Shown in pieces: positions 14,855 through 16,732 of a DNA stretch of 16,732 bases; the stretch's first letter is position 1; every line of letters begins with the position of its first letter. The translations under genes and the position numbers were made by a program. The stretch spans positions 1 to 16,732 of the forward strand of contig NZ_CAMYPD010000050.1 in assembly GCF_947286155.1 (NCBI RefSeq), read 5' to 3'. The notes beneath the pieces were generated by a model, which saw only the letters and a list, made by a program, of their open reading frames with translations, searched no databases and was not told the DNA's origin. Origin of the DNA: an uncultured Tessaracoccus sp. Its GTDB lineage: Bacteria; Actinomycetota; Actinomycetes; Propionibacteriales; Propionibacteriaceae.

Positions 14855-14932
14855 TTCAAAATCCGTACGCAGCTGAGATGAAGGGCCCGATTTAGGGGTG
14901 TTTGGTCAAACTGCGTACGGATTTTGAAGTTT
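14851..14932. repeat. Perfect 22-bp inverted repeat (82-nt hairpin)
   Basis: A 22-base arm at 14851-14872 (containing TTCAAAATCCGTACGCAG) has its exact complement at 14911-14932, separated by 38 nt. On the plus strand the second arm ends in a T-run (TTTTT at 14930-14934), like an intrinsic terminator, but no plus-strand gene precedes it. The arms are AT-richer than the surroundings. The hairpin could be a miniature mobile element with terminal inverted repeats, a terminator of antisense transcription, or a structured RNA. The 334-bp gap between der and hsp20 holds only this element, the palindromes and the HAIR sites. Confidence 0.8.
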
Positions 14933-14944
14933 TTCAATCGATGC

Positions 14945-15032
14945 GTCTCGATACGGGCCTTCGGCCCTACTCGACGGTCGGGTGAGGGCCGCCCCTATTC
15001 GACGGTCGGGGAAGGCGCGGCGCTACGCATCA
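14945..15032 (-). repeat. REP-like palindrome copy E with two further 28-bp half-units
   Basis: On the minus strand, two units of CCGACCGTCGARTAGGG lead into a stem (GGGCC-GAA-GGCCC) and GTATCGAGAC. On the plus strand, CTAYTCGACGGTCGGG recurs at 14967 and 14995, and a degenerate CTAC at 15023, a 28-bp period. The third unit abuts the tandem TGA stop codons of der. The arrangement copies that of 10460-10548, with a different core and arm sequence. Confidence 0.75.
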
Positions 15033-16391
15033 TCAACGCGCAGCATTGCGCTTCTGACGGGCGCGGACCTCGAGGTGGACGGGCGAGCCGCGGAACCCGA
15101 AATCTTCGCGCAAGCGGCGCTCGATGAAGCGAACATACGACTGGTCCATCTGTCCGCTGGTGAACAGCGCGAAGGTCGGCGGGCAGTTATGTGCCTGCGT
15201 GCCGAACAAAATGCGGGGCTGCTTGCCGCCGCGCACCGGGTGCGGATGCGACGCAGCCAGCCTGCCCAAGAACGAGTTGAGTTTGCCCGTCGAGACACGG
15301 GTCTCCCAGCCTTCCGCAGACTCCTCAATCGCCTTTGACAGCTTCTCGACGTTGCGCCCAGTCAGTGCGGAGATGTTCACCGTCGGCGCCCATTGGAAGG
15401 CCACGAGATCACGCTCCACCTCGCGCTCTAGGTAGCGGCGACGTTCCTCATCGGTGAGATCCCACTTGTTAAACGCGACGACGAGCGCGCGCCCGCTCTC
15501 CTCGATGGAGCTCAAGATGCGTAGGTCCTGGTCGGTGATGGGTTCGGACGCGTCGATCACCAGAATGCACACCTCGGCGCGCTCGATGGCCGCCTGCGTG
15601 CGCAGGCTCGCGTAGTACTCGTGTCCACTGGCTTCCTTGACGCGGCGGCGGATGCCGGCGGTGTCGACGAAGTGGTAGATGTTGCCGCCCACCTCGACGA
15701 TCTCGTCGACGGGGTCGACCGTCGTGCCGGAGATATCGGAGACCACGGAACGCTGCTGCCCTGACAAGCGGTTGAGCAGCGACGACTTCCCCACGTTCGG
15801 CTTGCCGACGATCGCCACGCGACGCGGCCCAGACCGCTCCACGAACGGCGTGGAGGGAGCGTCGGGAAGGGCCGCGAGGACGGCGTCGAGGAGATCGCCG
15901 GAGCCCCGCCCATGCAGCGCAGAGACGGGATACGGCTCCCCCAGCCCAAGGTTCCACATGGTGGCGGCGTTCGCCTCGTGGCGCTGATCGTCGACCTTGT
16001 TGGCAGCCAGGATGACCGGCTTCTTGCTGCGACGCAGCACCCGCACCACGGCTTCGTCTTCGTCGAGTGTGCCGACGGTGGCGTCCACGACGAACAACAC
16101 GGCGTCGGCCGTAGCAATAGCCAGCTCGGCCTGCTCCGCGATCTGCGCAGCCATGCCCTTGCCATCGGAAACCCAGCCGCCGGTATCGACGACGACGAAG
16201 TCTTTGCCGTTCCAGTTCGCGTCGTAGCTGATGCGATCTCTCGTGACACCCGGCTGGTCTTGCACGACGGCCGCACGCCGCCCAAGAATGCGGTTCACCA
16301 GCGTGGATTTCCCGACGTTGGGTCGGCCCACCACCGCAACCACAGGCTTGATGGCCGCGTCGTCGGACTCAACAAAAATATCGTCACTCAC
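15033..16391 (-). CDS. der: Ribosome biogenesis GTPase Der (EngA)
   Basis: This 452-aa protein carries two tandem GTPase domains and is required for 50S subunit assembly. Domain 1 has GRPNVGKS (22-29), DTGG (69-72) and NKVD (131-134). Domain 2 has GKPNVGKS (196-203), DTAG (243-246) and NKWD (308-311). The C-terminal KH-like domain runs from about 360 and ends in a basic tail. Length and order are normal for the family. The GTG at 16391 follows AAGGAG by five bases and is preferred over an upstream frame to 16472 that lacks similarity. Two TGA codons in a row end the gene, directly against a repeat cluster. The YqfO-like gene lies 77 bp upstream on the same strand; co-transcription is possible. 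Confidence 0.97.
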   Translation of the reverse strand: MSDDIFVESDDAAIKPVVAVVGRPNVGKSTLVNRILGRRAAVVQDQPGVTRDRISYDANWNGKDFVVVDTGGWVSDGKGMAAQIAEQAELAIATADAVLFVVDATVGTLDEDEAVVRVLRRSKKPVILAANKVDDQRHEANAATMWNLGLGEPYPVSALHGRGSGDLLDAVLAALPDAPSTPFVERSGPRRVAIVGKPNVGKSSLLNRLSGQQRSVVSDISGTTVDPVDEIVEVGGNIYHFVDTAGIRRRVKEASGHEYYASLRTQAAIERAEVCILVIDASEPITDQDLRILSSIEESGRALVVAFNKWDLTDEERRRYLEREVERDLVAFQWAPTVNISALTGRNVEKLSKAIEESAEGWETRVSTGKLNSFLGRLAASHPHPVRGGKQPRILFGTQAHNCPPTFALFTSGQMDQSYVRFIERRLREDFGFRGSPVHLEVRARQKRNAAR

Positions 16392-16468
16392 AGGTGCTCC
16401 TTGCAGCTGGCGTACGAGAACGCCCAGTCTATCGGGTACGCCCCCACCCGCAGTTCCGCCGACAAGGC

Positions 16469-16732
16469 TCAAGCCATGTTCTCCACGACGTGAAACGCGG
16501 GCTCCTCGTAAGGGTGGGCGGCGCGCAACGCGGCCACGACCTCACTACGCAGTCGTCGCGGAAACGTCAGCTCGACGCGGTGCTCGGCGACGCGCTCCAA
16601 CTCCCCCACCTGGCCGATGGTGGGGTTGGCATCGCCGATGGGCCGAAACTGGCCCGTACCGGCGGTGAAAAATGCGCAGTGTTCGTACTCTCCGACGGTG
16701 CCCGCGCCCGCTGCGAACAGCGACGCCAACAC
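16469..16732 (-). CDS. YqfO/NIF3-type CutA-like domain protein (5' end beyond window)
   Basis: These are the last 87 residues of a small protein related to the CutA/PII-like domain inserted in NIF3/YqfO proteins. Family landmarks are AAGAGTVGEYEHCAFFTAGTG (8-28), FRPIGDANPTIGQVGELE and the closing AAHPYEEPAFHVVE. The frame ends soon after HVVE, without the second NIF3 metal-binding half, so it is the stand-alone type of about 100 aa rather than a complete NIF3 enzyme. The true start lies off the right edge: the GTG at 16732 falls where homologues have an internal residue. The function is unknown; metal binding is often supposed. Confidence 0.8.
   Translation of the reverse strand: MLASLFAAGAGTVGEYEHCAFFTAGTGQFRPIGDANPTIGQVGELERVAEHRVELTFPRRLRSEVVAALRAAHPYEEPAFHVVENMA

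Overview
The window is 16.7 kb of GC-rich DNA from an actinomycete (Actinomycetota). The evidence is its codon use, frequent GTG starts with strong AGGAG-type ribosome binding sites, a paired HspR/HAIR operator in front of an hsp20 gene, a sortase-type LPXTG motif, and intergenic palindromes of a kind common in this phylum. Propionibacteriales is possible, but the sequence does not settle the family. Bases 6-39 are an Illumina Nextera adapter, so the left edge is an assembly artefact and genomic sequence begins at base 40.

Layout, left to right. (1) 40-2295, minus strand: metX and metW overlap by ATGA and form a methionine biosynthesis pair; a YbjN-domain gene lies just upstream. (2) 2336-3667: a secreted endonuclease/exonuclease/phosphatase-fold protein ends one residue after an LPQTG motif, with no membrane anchor, and is followed by a strong hairpin. 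(3) 3780-7507: a two-gene operon encodes an SbcD/YhaO-like metallophosphoesterase and an SbcC/YhaN-like ATPase. (4) 7675-9841: a CtaA/COX15-family membrane protein and a BrnQ carrier converge and overlap by 44 bp. (5) 9927-11433: yqeY, a small membrane protein and a GNAT acetyltransferase. (6) 11547-11620: tRNA-Pro(GGG). (7) 11687-14172: a cytosine permease and cytosine deaminase operon (codB-codA, ATGA overlap). (8) 14261-14762: hsp20 with two HAIR operators. (9) 14783-15032: a repeat-rich intergenic region with a perfect 22-bp hairpin. (10) 15033-16391: the ribosome-assembly GTPase Der. (11) 16469-16732: a partial YqfO/CutA-like protein running off the right edge.

Most genes are ordinary housekeeping, transport or salvage genes. 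The least explained signal is a family of small palindromes with a conserved frame (GGTNGTNGAGTA, a variable GC stem, TATCGARAC). Copies that follow a gene 3' end read in the same direction as that gene. At two loci they extend into 27- or 28-bp tandem half-units that reach the stop codon. No phage, insertion sequence, CRISPR array or defence island is visible.
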